From NCBI GenBank assembly GCA_905209135.1, contig CAJLRT010000019.1:1-11215 (forward strand): a DNA stretch of 11,215 nt, in the 5' to 3' direction. The notes under the pieces were generated by a model. It did not search any database and had not been told where the DNA came from. It was given only the letters and a program-made list of their open reading frames with translations. Made by a program: the position numbers and the translations under genes. The DNA is from an uncultured Eubacteriales bacterium (GTDB lineage Bacteria > Bacillota > Clostridia > Oscillospirales > UMGS1783). Shown here piece after piece: positions 1-8,200 of this stretch; positions within the stretch are counted from its first letter, which is position 1, and every line of letters begins with the position of its first letter.

Positions 1-158
1 AAAATCCCGCAGAGCATTTTCACCGCCGTCGTCTTGCCCGCGCCGTTTACGCCCAGCAGGGAAAACAGCTCCCCCCTGCCGATGGCCAGGTCCAGCCCGT
101 CCACCGCGGTAACGTCCCCGTACCGCTTTGTCAGGCCCACGGTTTCCACCGCGTTCAT
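1..158 (-). CDS. ABC transporter ATP-binding protein, N-terminal 52 residues (runs off left edge)
   Basis: This is the start of an ABC-transporter ATPase, the cytoplasmic subunit that binds and hydrolyses ATP to drive a membrane permease. Read on the minus strand, the first 52 residues contain the usual opening strand (VETVGLTKRYGDVTAVDGL) and a Walker A motif GVNGAGKTT at residues 36-44, with the nucleotide-binding lysine at 42. The ATG overlaps the stop codon of the upstream AbrB gene (ATGA, 4 bases shared), and a GGAGG ribosome site lies at 166-170 inside that gene, so the two are translationally coupled. AbrB-ABC ATPase-permease operons are common in Clostridia, so a permease is expected beyond the left edge. 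The substrate cannot be told from this fragment. The Q-loop, signature and Walker B motifs lie outside the window. Confidence 0.93.
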   Translation of the reverse strand, partial: MNAVETVGLTKRYGDVTAVDGLDLAIGRGELFSLLGVNGAGKTTAVKMLCGI

Positions 159-370
159 TCCTGTTCCTCCGCCGCGTCCAGCGCGCGGTCCATCAGCTCG
201 GAAAAGCGGTCGCCGCGGACGATGGCAAGGCCGCGCCGGACGTCCCCCAGCAACAGCAGCGTGTCGCCCGGCTCGATTTCAAACACTTCGCGCGCCTGCT
301 TGGGAATGACAATCTGCCCCTTTTCGCCGACTTTTACCGTCCATGCAAATTTGCCTTTGGGCCCTTTCAT
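155..370 (-). CDS. AbrB/MazE/SpoVT-family DNA-binding regulator (71 aa)
   Basis: A small swapped-hairpin (AbrB/SpoVT/MazE-type) DNA-binding protein. The fold's core is visible at residues 11-50: TVKVGEKGQIVIPKQARE, with the diagnostic G-x-IVIPK-x-xRE pattern, followed by EPGDTLLLLGD. Such proteins dimerise to bind AT-rich DNA and often repress the ABC-transporter genes behind them. The ATG at 368-370 follows a GGGAGG site at 379-384 with 8 bases between. The stop overlaps the ABC ATPase start by 4 bases. The gene has its own perfect sigma-A promoter, with AAGTAT-type repeats just downstream of it that could be its own operator. A MazE-like antitoxin role is possible from the fold alone, but the neighbour is a transporter and not a toxin, so a transporter-linked repressor is more likely. 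Confidence 0.92.
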   Translation of the reverse strand: MKGPKGKFAWTVKVGEKGQIVIPKQAREVFEIEPGDTLLLLGDVRRGLAIVRGDRFSELMDRALDAAEEQE

Positions 371-386
371 GTTTCCAGCCTCCCAT

Positions 387-415
387 AAGTATGAAAAGTA
401 TGATTTATTATACTT
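387..415. promoter_or_regulatory. Candidate operator: AAGTAT direct and inverted repeats
   Basis: AAGTAT occurs at 387-392 and 396-401 and its complement ATACTT at 410-415. The last two form an inverted repeat with an 8-base AT-rich centre. The block covers the expected transcription start of the AbrB-type gene and its early leader, where bound protein would block transcription. Autoregulation by the AbrB-type protein is inferred from position; the sequence shows only the repeats. Confidence 0.4.
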
Positions 416-444
416 ATTATACCCGTTCGTTCCCGCCCTGTCAA
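416..444 (-). promoter_or_regulatory. Consensus sigma-A promoter of the AbrB-ABC operon
   Basis: On the minus strand TTGACA (439-444) and TATAAT (416-421) are separated by exactly 17 bases, a perfect housekeeping promoter. Transcription would begin near 409, about 40 bases before the abrB-like ATG. A promoter this strong normally needs a repressor to keep it off. Confidence 0.88.
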
Positions 445-502
445 GCGAATCCGCGCGGGCAGACGCAAAGGCGCAGAAAAAAGAGAAAAACGGATTTGGA
501 TA

Positions 503-531
503 TATACAGCGGCGCGGGAATCTGCTATACT
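503..531 (+). promoter_or_regulatory. Extended -10 promoter of the UroD-like gene
   Basis: TATACT (526-531) is preceded by TG at 523-524, the extended -10 pattern TGnTATACT. TATACA at 503-508 gives a 4-of-6 match to the -35 box at 17 bases. Transcription would begin near 538, leaving a leader of about 24 bases before the ATG at 562. It diverges from the AbrB-type operon promoter. Confidence 0.6.
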
Positions 532-561
532 GGCCTTAATAAAAAAACAGGACGTGATGGT

Positions 562-1929
562 ATGGACGACACAGCTCTGCGCGCTGCGCGCGCAAAGCAA
601 AAAGCCCAGCGCCTCGGCGGAGGCGTGGGGGACGGCAACGGCCTATCCTGGCCGAGCGGCTATGCGGCCGTGGCCGGCGGGCAGGAGGCGAGCATAGCGG
701 CGCGGGACGCGGAGATTCTGCGCGAGCTTGCAAAGAGAGTCGCGCAGCTGGCCGCGCTGCCCGAACAGGCGGAGAAGCGGAAGCTTTGGACGATGCACAA
801 CGACCTTGCCGAGACGCGGCCGCTCATATTCTGCGACCCGGAAAACGCCTGGTACGAACTGATTCCGGCAGACGAACTCCAGTGCGCGGGCATGCTCGCC
901 CGGGTGTGGGAGTTCCGGCTGCGCAAGGAGATCTACTGGGCGGAAACGATCAGGGACGACCGTGTGACGGAGGCCAGGTTCCCCGTCTATTACGTGTGCG
1001 GGCTGACCGACCGCGGCCTGCAGGCCGTCATGCACGGCGGCGCGGTGGACACGGCCTACGCCTGGGACGGCGCGCTCAAGGATTACGGCGAGCTTAGCCG
1101 GCTGCGGCCCGCGCAGATTGTTGTGGACTATGAAAAGACGGACGCGATGCTCCGCCTTGCGCACGAAGTGTTCGACGGGATACTGGACGTGACGCTGGAG
1201 GGCAGCTACTGGTGGTCGTTCGGGCTGACTTCCGACCTGATTATGCTGCGCGGGTTTGAGCAGGTTCTGCTGGACATGTACGACAATCCGGACGGCCTGC
1301 ACCGGCTCATGGCCTTTCTGCGCGACGAGGCGCTCGCAAAGCTCGACTTTCTCGAAAGCGGCGGCCTGCTCTCGCGCAACGACACAGGCGACTTTATCGG
1401 CACGGGCGGGTACGGCTATACCGACAGGCTCCCGCAGCCCGGCTTCGACCCTGCGCATGTGACGACGATGGACATGTGGGGGTTCAGCGAGAGCCAGGAG
1501 ACGGTCGGCGTATCGCCGGAGCTGTTCGCCGAGTTCGTGTTCCCGTACCAGAACGCGATCCTGCAGCGGTTCGGCCGGAATATCTACGGCTGCTGCGAGC
1601 CGCTGGACAAACGCTGGGACACGGTGCGGCAGATTCCGCGCCTGGCACGGGTGACCGTTTCGCCCTGGTCGGACCCGTTTCGCATGGCGGAGATACTCGG
1701 GCGGGACTATGTATACGTACGCAAGGTCAACCCCTCGTATATGGCGACGCCGGTCCTTTCGGAAGAGGACGCGCGCCGGGAGCTGCGGGAGACTTTTTCC
1801 GCCGCCTACCGGCACGGCTGTCCGGCGGAGGTGCTGCTGCGGGACGTGGTAACACTGTCCTGGAATCCGCACAACGCCGTGCGGTGGACCGAGCTTGCGC
1901 GCGAGGAGAGCGAGAACGTCTGCCGCTGA
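562..1929 (+). CDS. Uroporphyrinogen decarboxylase-superfamily protein (455 aa)
   Basis: A member of the UroD/methylcobamide:CoM methyltransferase-like superfamily, of the type annotated in gut Clostridia as 'uroporphyrinogen-III decarboxylase-like'. True HemE makes coproporphyrinogen, but this branch is far from HemE and its reaction is not known; some relatives act in corrinoid-dependent methyl transfer. Visible family features are a helical start (about residues 48-80, RDAEILRELAKRVAQLAAL), a central MWGFSESQETVGVSPELF segment, the GCCEPLD segment with Cys344-Cys345 where methyltransferase relatives carry zinc-ligand cysteines, and VSPWSDP. The ATG at 562 is preceded by AGGA about 10 bases upstream and fits the extended -10 promoter. 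Residues 19-46 are glycine-rich and look unlike the family, so homologues probably start near residue 45; an AGGAGG at 683-688 precedes an in-frame ATA there. The gene is monocistronic. Confidence 0.85.
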   Translation: MDDTALRAARAKQKAQRLGGGVGDGNGLSWPSGYAAVAGGQEASIAARDAEILRELAKRVAQLAALPEQAEKRKLWTMHNDLAETRPLIFCDPENAWYELIPADELQCAGMLARVWEFRLRKEIYWAETIRDDRVTEARFPVYYVCGLTDRGLQAVMHGGAVDTAYAWDGALKDYGELSRLRPAQIVVDYEKTDAMLRLAHEVFDGILDVTLEGSYWWSFGLTSDLIMLRGFEQVLLDMYDNPDGLHRLMAFLRDEALAKLDFLESGGLLSRNDTGDFIGTGGYGYTDRLPQPGFDPAHVTTMDMWGFSESQETVGVSPELFAEFVFPYQNAILQRFGRNIYGCCEPLDKRWDTVRQIPRLARVTVSPWSDPFRMAEILGRDYVYVRKVNPSYMATPVLSEEDARRELRETFSAAYRHGCPAEVLLRDVVTLSWNPHNAVRWTELAREESENVCR

Positions 1930-2071
1930 ACCGGCGGGCCGGACGCGCCGGATTCGCTCTGTGCAGGGCGGAGGCGGCGGAAACGGAGCGCGGGCGCGGA
2001 TTTGAGCGGACGCAGGCGCGGGCAGAATCTGTGCTGCGGACGCAAGCGCACAGCGGACAGGGACTTGTTCA

Positions 2072-2102
2072 GGGGGACCGGCGGCGCCGGCCCCCCTCTT
2101 TT
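2072..2102 (+). terminator. Rho-independent terminator of the UroD-like gene
   Basis: GGGGG (2072-2076) pairs with CCCCC (2092-2096) and CCGGC (2078-2082) with GCCGG (2086-2090) around a GGC loop, with one A/C mismatch. TCTTTT follows directly. It lies about 140 bases after the stop at 1929. Confidence 0.8.
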
Positions 2103-2111
2103 ATATCATAA

Positions 2112-2137
2112 CGGCGCAGCCCATATGGGCTGCGCCG
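2112..2137 (-). terminator. Perfect hairpin at the 3' end of the GH36-like gene
   Basis: CGGCGCAGCCC (2112-2122) and its exact complement (2127-2137) flank an ATAT loop, an 11-base-pair stem. It lies 36 bases beyond the stop of the minus-strand glycosidase gene. The tail on the minus strand (TTATGATAT) has few consecutive Ts, so it may be a weak terminator or an mRNA 3'-end stabiliser. Together with the hairpin at 2072-2102 it separates two convergent genes. Confidence 0.5.
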
Positions 2138-2172
2138 CATCTTTGCGCTGTGTGACTATCCGGCCTGCGCCG

Positions 2173-4215
2173 TCAGTTTTTTGTAATGAAGATGAGCATG
2201 GAGGAGCGGGCTTTTTCCATGGTGAGCACCAGCCCGTTTTCCATGAGAATTTTGCCGGTGCCGGTGACGACGTCGCCGGTGTCCACATTCTCCACCGAGT
2301 ACTCCGCATCCGGATCCAGGCCCTTGAGGGCCACTGTCATCGTCGTCTCATCCGACTTTGCCGGACGGAAAGCCAGCAGGTATCCCTCGCCTGTCTCGGG
2401 CTTGTAGTACATAATCGAGCTGTTCGCGGTCTTGTAATCCTCCGGATTGGCGAGCATGTAGTAATCGCCGTCCATGAGCGCGCGGCAGCGCTTGTACTGT
2501 GCCAGCATGGTGTTGATCCAGTTGCTGTTGCTCCAGGACGCGCTGATCGTCATGCCGTTGGCCATGACGGAACGGAACTCGTACGAGTCGTCCATGCCCT
2601 CCGTGCTCGCGCCGGTCGCGCTGATCGGCACCCAGTAATTGAGGTAAGCGTTCTGGCTGCGGATGGCTTCGGTGTTGCTCGACTGGCCGTTGACGGGGTA
2701 GTCGGTACGCCACAGGGGCGCGGAAATCTTCATCATTTCAATGTCGATACGCTTGCCGCCGGACGCGCAGTTGTCGATCATCAGACCGGGGTTGCGCTCG
2801 CGCAGGGTATTGAGGAACCGGTAGAGGTTGGTGATGTAGTTGATCTCCGTCATGCCCTTGCGGTTGTCCTCGTCGTTGTTGATCCAGCGGGTGTACGGCT
2901 CGCAGTTGAAGTCCTGCCGGTACCAGGTCATGCCGTATTCCTTGATCTTGCCGTCCATGTAATCGATCAGGTAATCGGCCGCCTCGTTGTTGGACAGGTC
3001 GTACAGGTAGAACGACGCGCCGGGGCCGAACAGCATGTAGTCCTCATGCTCTTCCACCCAGTCCGTCTCGCGCATGGCGCGTTCCGGCTCAAACCAGAGC
3101 AGGAACTCCTTGCCGTTGGGAACCAGCTCATCCGAAATGGGCTTCATGCCGTTGGGGTACAGGCTCGGGATGTGATCCCAGGTGCCCGCGGCGCTGTACC
3201 AGGACATGTCGTAGGTATCGATGGAAATGTCCGACTCGTCGCCGTACCAGCCCGCGTCGATCCAGACGCCGTCGTACAGCAGTTCCTGCCGGTTTACCTT
3301 ATCCAGTGCGGACAGAATCGCCTTATCGCTCGTAGAGCCCCAGAAGTTGAGGAACACGGGCAGTTCGTACTCGAGGTTCCCCTCCTCGTCGCGCGGGGAG
3401 TATTCGGCGAACATCAGGTGGCGCCAGGTCTGGTGCCCGTCGTCGGCGCTGCCCTCAAAGAACAGCAGGGCGATCGACGGGGTGCGCATGCTCTCGTTCG
3501 CGTACAGGCTGATGTTGGTCTTGCTCATGCCGGCCGTCATCTGCACCCTGGAATCCGCAACGGAGAACTTGGACGTCCACTGGCCGGTCCAGCCGATTGC
3601 GCCGATGACGCCGCCCTGCTCCGTTACAATATCGAAAAAGGGCATGGTGCCGCACGCCGAACGGCCGCCGTTGGAGCCGAGGGTGACAGGCTCTTCGGAG
3701 AGCGCGGCGCTGAGCAGCTTGAAGTCGTCCTCCGTGGCGTTGGCGCCGTTGGGATAGCGCAGCTCAGGGGCGGCGCCCGTGTAGGCCAAGGGCGCGTCTA
3801 GCGCCTGGATATTGCTGATAACCGGGGAATCCGAGCTGTTCTGGTTTTCAAAGTTGACAACCCAGTCCACCGCCGGGAAATCCTTGTAGAGCAGGATATC
3901 CGCCCTGGCGACGACCTTGTCGTCCGGCTGCGTATAGGTCAGGGTGAGCAGCTTGTTGCCGGCGTCGTCGGCGCTCTCGTCTACTTTTTTGTCCCAGTCG
4001 CCGATGAATTCGGAAAACGCCTTCCCGCCGTACTCGAACGAAAACAGCGTGTTGGCCTCAATCTGCTCCCGAACCCACTTTTCAGCCTGGGTCGACGCCT
4101 GGCTGTCCGCGCCGCCCGAGCCGGACGCGCCCTCTCCCGTTTCGCCCGCACAGCCGAAAACAGGCAGCAGCATCAGCGCACAGAGCGCAAGCGCCAGAAT
4201 TCTTTTCATGTTCAT
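2173..4215 (-). CDS. GH36-like (melibiase) alpha-galactosidase lipoprotein (680 aa)
   Basis: A predicted surface lipoprotein of the GH36 melibiase type, which hydrolyses terminal alpha-galactosyl residues with retention. The signal MNMKRILALALCALMLLPVFGC ends in a lipobox-like VFGC with the lipid-bearing Cys at 22, followed by a Gly/Ser/Glu linker. An N-terminal beta-sandwich (about 45-290) precedes a TIM barrel with WIDAGW (318-323), WFEPER (374-379), YRQDFN with the presumed nucleophile Asp435, CASGGKRID (483-491) and PLWRTDYP with the presumed acid/base Asp505. A C-terminal beta domain ends at 680. The ATG at 4213-4215 follows AGGAG (4223-4227) by 7 bases; a second ATG two codons later is possible. 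It is the last gene of the surface cluster and is separated from the single-repeat protein by a terminator-like hairpin, with no clear promoter of its own. RQD replaces the more usual KWD around the nucleophile, so related alpha-glycosidic substrates such as alpha-GalNAc are possible. Confidence 0.87.
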   Translation of the reverse strand: MNMKRILALALCALMLLPVFGCAGETGEGASGSGGADSQASTQAEKWVREQIEANTLFSFEYGGKAFSEFIGDWDKKVDESADDAGNKLLTLTYTQPDDKVVARADILLYKDFPAVDWVVNFENQNSSDSPVISNIQALDAPLAYTGAAPELRYPNGANATEDDFKLLSAALSEEPVTLGSNGGRSACGTMPFFDIVTEQGGVIGAIGWTGQWTSKFSVADSRVQMTAGMSKTNISLYANESMRTPSIALLFFEGSADDGHQTWRHLMFAEYSPRDEEGNLEYELPVFLNFWGSTSDKAILSALDKVNRQELLYDGVWIDAGWYGDESDISIDTYDMSWYSAAGTWDHIPSLYPNGMKPISDELVPNGKEFLLWFEPERAMRETDWVEEHEDYMLFGPGASFYLYDLSNNEAADYLIDYMDGKIKEYGMTWYRQDFNCEPYTRWINNDEDNRKGMTEINYITNLYRFLNTLRERNPGLMIDNCASGGKRIDIEMMKISAPLWRTDYPVNGQSSNTEAIRSQNAYLNYWVPISATGASTEGMDDSYEFRSVMANGMTISASWSNSNWINTMLAQYKRCRALMDGDYYMLANPEDYKTANSSIMYYKPETGEGYLLAFRPAKSDETTMTVALKGLDPDAEYSVENVDTGDVVTGTGKILMENGLVLTMEKARSSMLIFITKN

Positions 4216-4258
4216 AATGAATCTCCTGTCAAAATGATTCCCGCTTCCGCGGCATTGT

Positions 4259-4309
4259 AAAAAACAGGGTCGGCGGCGAGCGCATATCTCTGCCGCCGGC
4301 CTGTTTTTT
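4259..4309 (-). terminator. Terminator-like hairpin between the single-repeat protein and the GH36-like gene
   Basis: On the minus strand, CGGCGGC pairs with GCCGCCG around a 14-base loop, and after a mismatch and a bulged C the stem continues through CAGG/CCTG into A-run/T-run flanks ending in TTTTTT (4259-4264). The flanking A and T runs make it active in both directions. It begins 7 bases after the stop of the 287-aa gene. With no good promoter between it and the glycosidase ATG, it may lower rather than abolish downstream expression. Confidence 0.75.
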
Positions 4310-4315
4310 CTGGTT

Positions 4316-5179
4316 TTACTCCGCTTTATCCGCAGATTCCGGCTTGTTTTTCTTTTTGCTGGCCGCAATGTATACGATCAGGCCCGCAATGACGAGCACC
4401 AGCACGCCGCCGACGATGTAAAACACCGTGTAATCGGCCGCCGGCGCGGGAGCCATAGTCTCAGCGTCCGCGCCGGAAGACGCGGAGGACGAAGCAGGCG
4501 CGGATTCGGGAACGGACGCGATGGGCGTCTCGCCGATGGCGATGGGAGGGTTGTCGGAGCCGGTCGGCGTCTGCGTGCCCTGCTGGCCGCCGCCGCTCGA
4601 CAGCACATAGTCGTCGTCCACCTCGATCTCGGCGTACAGGCCGTCCCACCAGCCGGGCTTCTGCCGGGTGCCGCTGAGTTCGGTCTCGCCGTCGAGAGTC
4701 GTCACGTTGTTGAGCTTGCCGTTTCCGACGCCGACATTTTCCCCATAGGGGACTTCTTCCATGCAGAACATGACCTTACACCAGTTCCAGGGCGCGGCCT
4801 CGCCCTCGAAGTTCATGATCTCGTCAATGGTTACGAAGCCGAACAGGCCGTTTTCGTTCAGCGTCCAGATAATCTTATCCTGCGTCTCGTCCACGAACTC
4901 CCAGCTTCCTTCAAACTGCATGGGGATGCCCTGGTTCTCCGCGCCGTCCCACTGCAGGTTCTGCTGTTCGTCGGTATAGCGGATGGCCATGAACGGGCCG
5001 CGGTTTTCCTCGTGCAGGTTCACCGCGACAGGCGCGGAGAACTCCAGGACAATCTGCGTGTCGTTGATTTTGACCGCGCGCGTGAGCTTGAGCTCATCGG
5101 CTGCGGCGGTGGGCAGGGCCAGCCCCAGCGCGAGCACGGCCACGGCGAGTATGGCAAGCCATTTTTTCATGCCTCTCAT
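4316..5179 (-). CDS. Membrane-anchored surface protein with one copy of the ~156-aa repeat domain (287 aa)
   Basis: I do not recognise a named family. The protein has a signal peptide (MRGMKKWLAILAVAVLALGL, cleavage near AAADE at about 28), then one domain (about 30-192) clearly homologous to the repeats of the neighbouring 1011-aa protein: EFSAPV, FMAIRYTDEQQNLQWDGA, MQFEGSWEF, KIIWTL, VMFCMEE, LNNVT and DGLYAEIEV are all in the same order. A Gly/Ser/Pro/Ala-rich stalk (193-249) leads to one membrane helix (about 250-273) and a basic tail KKKNKPESADKAE. There is no LPxTG-like motif, so it is probably held by the helix itself. The ATG at 5177-5179 follows GGGAGG (5185-5190) by 5 bases; an ATG three codons later is a weaker choice. 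It starts 25 bases after the 1011-aa gene, so the two are probably one operon. A ligand-binding or accessory role is inferred. Confidence 0.85.
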   Translation of the reverse strand: MRGMKKWLAILAVAVLALGLALPTAAADELKLTRAVKINDTQIVLEFSAPVAVNLHEENRGPFMAIRYTDEQQNLQWDGAENQGIPMQFEGSWEFVDETQDKIIWTLNENGLFGFVTIDEIMNFEGEAAPWNWCKVMFCMEEVPYGENVGVGNGKLNNVTTLDGETELSGTRQKPGWWDGLYAEIEVDDDYVLSSGGGQQGTQTPTGSDNPPIAIGETPIASVPESAPASSSASSGADAETMAPAPAADYTVFYIVGGVLVLVIAGLIVYIAASKKKNKPESADKAE

Positions 5180-5204
5180 AGTTTCCTCCCATTAATGAAT
5201 CGAT

Positions 5205-8200
5205 TTATTCCGTCTCGGCCAGAGCGCGTTTTTTCTTGAGAATCACAAGAGCCGCGCCGCAGGCCACAGCCACAGCCGCTACGCTTGTGCACAGCCAGAC
5301 GTTGGCGTCGCCGCCGGTGAAGGGGTTAAATCCGGTGTCGATGGTCACGCGGGCATACATGCCGTCCCACGCGCCGTCGGGCGAATTTTTGTTTGCATAC
5401 AGCATGGTGCCGTATTTGTTCGTGATATTGCTGATGGCCCAGTGGTGCGTATCGGGCACATCCTCAACCGGCTTCTCCTCGATGCAGAAGCGGGTTCTGT
5501 AACCGCTGAACTGCTCGCACGCGCCCTCGCGGTTGATGATCTCGGCGACGCTCTTCACGTCCACCGGATGGCCCTCGTCGGCCAGGGTCCAGATGATGCG
5601 GTCGTGGTCCGCGTCCGCGAACTTCCACGTGCCGGAGAACTGGATCGGCGTACCCTCGTTCACGGCGCCGTCCCACTGCAGGTTGTTCAGGCTGTCCACG
5701 ATGCGCAGGGCCATGTAAGGCGCGCCCTTGACCCGGATGGGAGACGAGAACTCGACCAGGATATCCTTATCCGTATAGGCGATGACGCGGTTGACATAGA
5801 AGGACGGATAGTACGGGGTCGCGTCTACATAGATACCGTCGAGCCCCATGCTCGGCTTGTTTGCAAACAGGTGTTCGCCCGTCGCGGCGCTCTTGATATT
5901 GTCGATCGTGCCGGGGTGCTGATTGCCGCGCTCCGGATCCGTCCAGACCTCTTCAATGCAGAACTTGGTGTTCAGGTGCCGGTATTCCCAGGCGTTGCCG
6001 GTGCGGTTGATAATGTCGGTGACGTTGTCGACCGGGATGAAGAACCCGCCGCCGTTGAGGGTCCAGATGATGGCGTCTTTCTTGTCGCTCTCATAGGCCC
6101 AGGTGCCGTAGAACTGCATCGGATCGCTCTTCTCGGGTTCGCCCGTCCACTGGAGCTGGTTGTTGTCGTCCACAAAGCGCAGCGCGATGAACGGATCGCC
6201 GCTCAGGTCGACCGGCTCGGAGAACTGGACGCGCAGCTTGTCGGGGCTGATGGCGCGCACTTCGGAGATGGCGAGGGTGGGCTCAAACGGCTTCACCGGC
6301 AGATAGACGCGCTCATAGCGGCCGCCGCTGTTCGGGGTGTTGGCAAACAGCTTCTCGCCGGTGCTGCGGCTGGTGATGTTGTCGATCACGCCGAACTCCG
6401 CGTCGTAATCCTCAGCGAGCAGTTCCTCGATGCAGAACATGGTCTTGTAGTCGGCAAAATTCGCCAGCGCGCCGGTGCGGTTGATCGCGTCGTTCATGCT
6501 TGCGAGAATGCCGCTGTGCAGCGTCCATATAATGGAGGTGCGGTCGGAGTTCTCATAGGCCCAGCTGCCGCTCCACTGCAGCGGCTCGCTGCCCTCGGCC
6601 TCCGGTTCGCCCGTCCACTGCAGGTTGTTGTTCGCGTCGACCAGGCGCAGCGCCATAAACGGGCTGCCGCTGATGTCGACAGGCTCGGTGAACGTGATGC
6701 GCAACTGATAGGCGCTGTACGGCTCGACGCTCTCCACAAACAGGCTGGGCACAAACGGCACGACGTCGGCGTACACGCCGTCGCGGCCGAGGCTGGGTTT
6801 GTTCGCATACAGGCCGCTGCCGGAGGTCTTGCCCGTAATGTTGTCGATCAGGCCGGGTTCGAGATTCCCGGCGTCGGTCGTCGGAATCTCCTCAATGCAG
6901 AACATGGTTTTATACTCCGCAAAGTCGGCAAATGCGCCCTTGCGCTCGATGAATTCGTTGATATGGGAGACCACGCCGGAACCGGCTTTCCAGATGATGG
7001 AATCGTGTTTTTTGTTGGCAAATTCCCAGGCGCCGTCAAGCTGCATCGGGGCGCTGCCCTCGGCTTCGGGTTCGCCCCTCCACTGCAGGTTGTTGTTGTC
7101 GTCCACAATGCGCAGCGCCATATACGGGCTGCCGCTGAACTCGACAGGTTCGGTGAACTGAATCAGCAGCTTGGTGGAGCTGATGGTGGACACGCTCTTG
7201 ATCTGGCAGGGGTTCTCCACGGGGGATACGAGCACATAGCTGGCGTCGCTCCACGCGGTGTTCAGGTTGTTGGCCTGCAGCAGATTGCCGGTGCGGCCCA
7301 GGACGTTGGTGACGTGCCCGTCGCGGTTGACGGTGACGCCGGGGTCGCCGCCCTCCTCAATGCCGAACTTGCACTTCACGCCCTCCAGGGTGGAAAAGTC
7401 GACGCCGTCGGCACTGCCGACGAAGTTCAGAACCTCGCTGATGAGCTTGTTGTGGTCCTTATGGATGGTCCAGATGATGCTGGTGTGCGCATCGTTTTCA
7501 TAGGCCCAGTCGCCGCTCCACTGCAGCGGCGTGCTGGCATTGACAGCGCCGGACCACTGCAGCGCGTTGTTCTCATCGACATAGCGCAGAGAGAGAAACG
7601 TGCCCGGCTTTACGTCTACCGCCTCGCCGAACGAAAGGCGGATTCTGGATTCGCTGAGCATCTGCGCGGTATAGGTGATGTCGGCAGCGCCGCGCATATC
7701 CGCATACAGGCGGTCGTTGGGGCCGATGTTCACATCCACCCACTGGCGGCCCTGCAGGAGCTTGGAGCCGTCCGCGGAGGTGACGCCGTGAATCTGGCCG
7801 TCCAGGTCACCGCCGCCCTGCTCAATACAGAAGCGGACCTTTTCGTACAGATCAGCCCAGCCGTCCTCCTCGATGGGGCCGGTTTTGTCGAGCATGTCAT
7901 AAATGGTGGCCGCGCCCGCGGTCTTGGTCCAGACGACCATGTTTTTGTTGATGTCGGCAAACTGGTATGTAACCGTGCCGCCGAACTGGAGCCATGTGGG
8001 GGCACCTGCCGAACCTGTGTACATGAGGTTGTCGTCGTTATCGACCAGGCGGATGGCGTTGAACGTCCCCCAGGTCGCGGGGTCGTTGACCGGTTCGGAG
8101 AACACGAGCAGCACCTGCGTGCCGTTCAGGATCACCGCGTCCGTCAGCGTGAGCGGATCGGACGGCCCGGCCATTGCCGTCGTAACCAGCATGGAAGCCA

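Noticed and set aside
643..1872. Minus-strand open frame of about 410 codons inside the UroD-like gene
   Set aside because: Shadow of the plus-strand gene; Arg/Pro/His/Val-rich product with no start signals.
2002..3801. Plus-strand open frame of about 600 codons opposite the GH36-like gene
   Set aside because: Antisense shadow; it begins inside the terminator region of the UroD-like gene, and the minus strand encodes intact GH36 motifs.
4227..4232. TTGACA just upstream of the GH36-like ribosome site
   Set aside because: It touches the AGGAG and leaves no room for a -10 box before the start codon.
5337..8159. Regularly spaced repeated DNA that could suggest a CRISPR or satellite array
   Set aside because: The period is about 468 bases and in frame; the repetition is that of protein domains.
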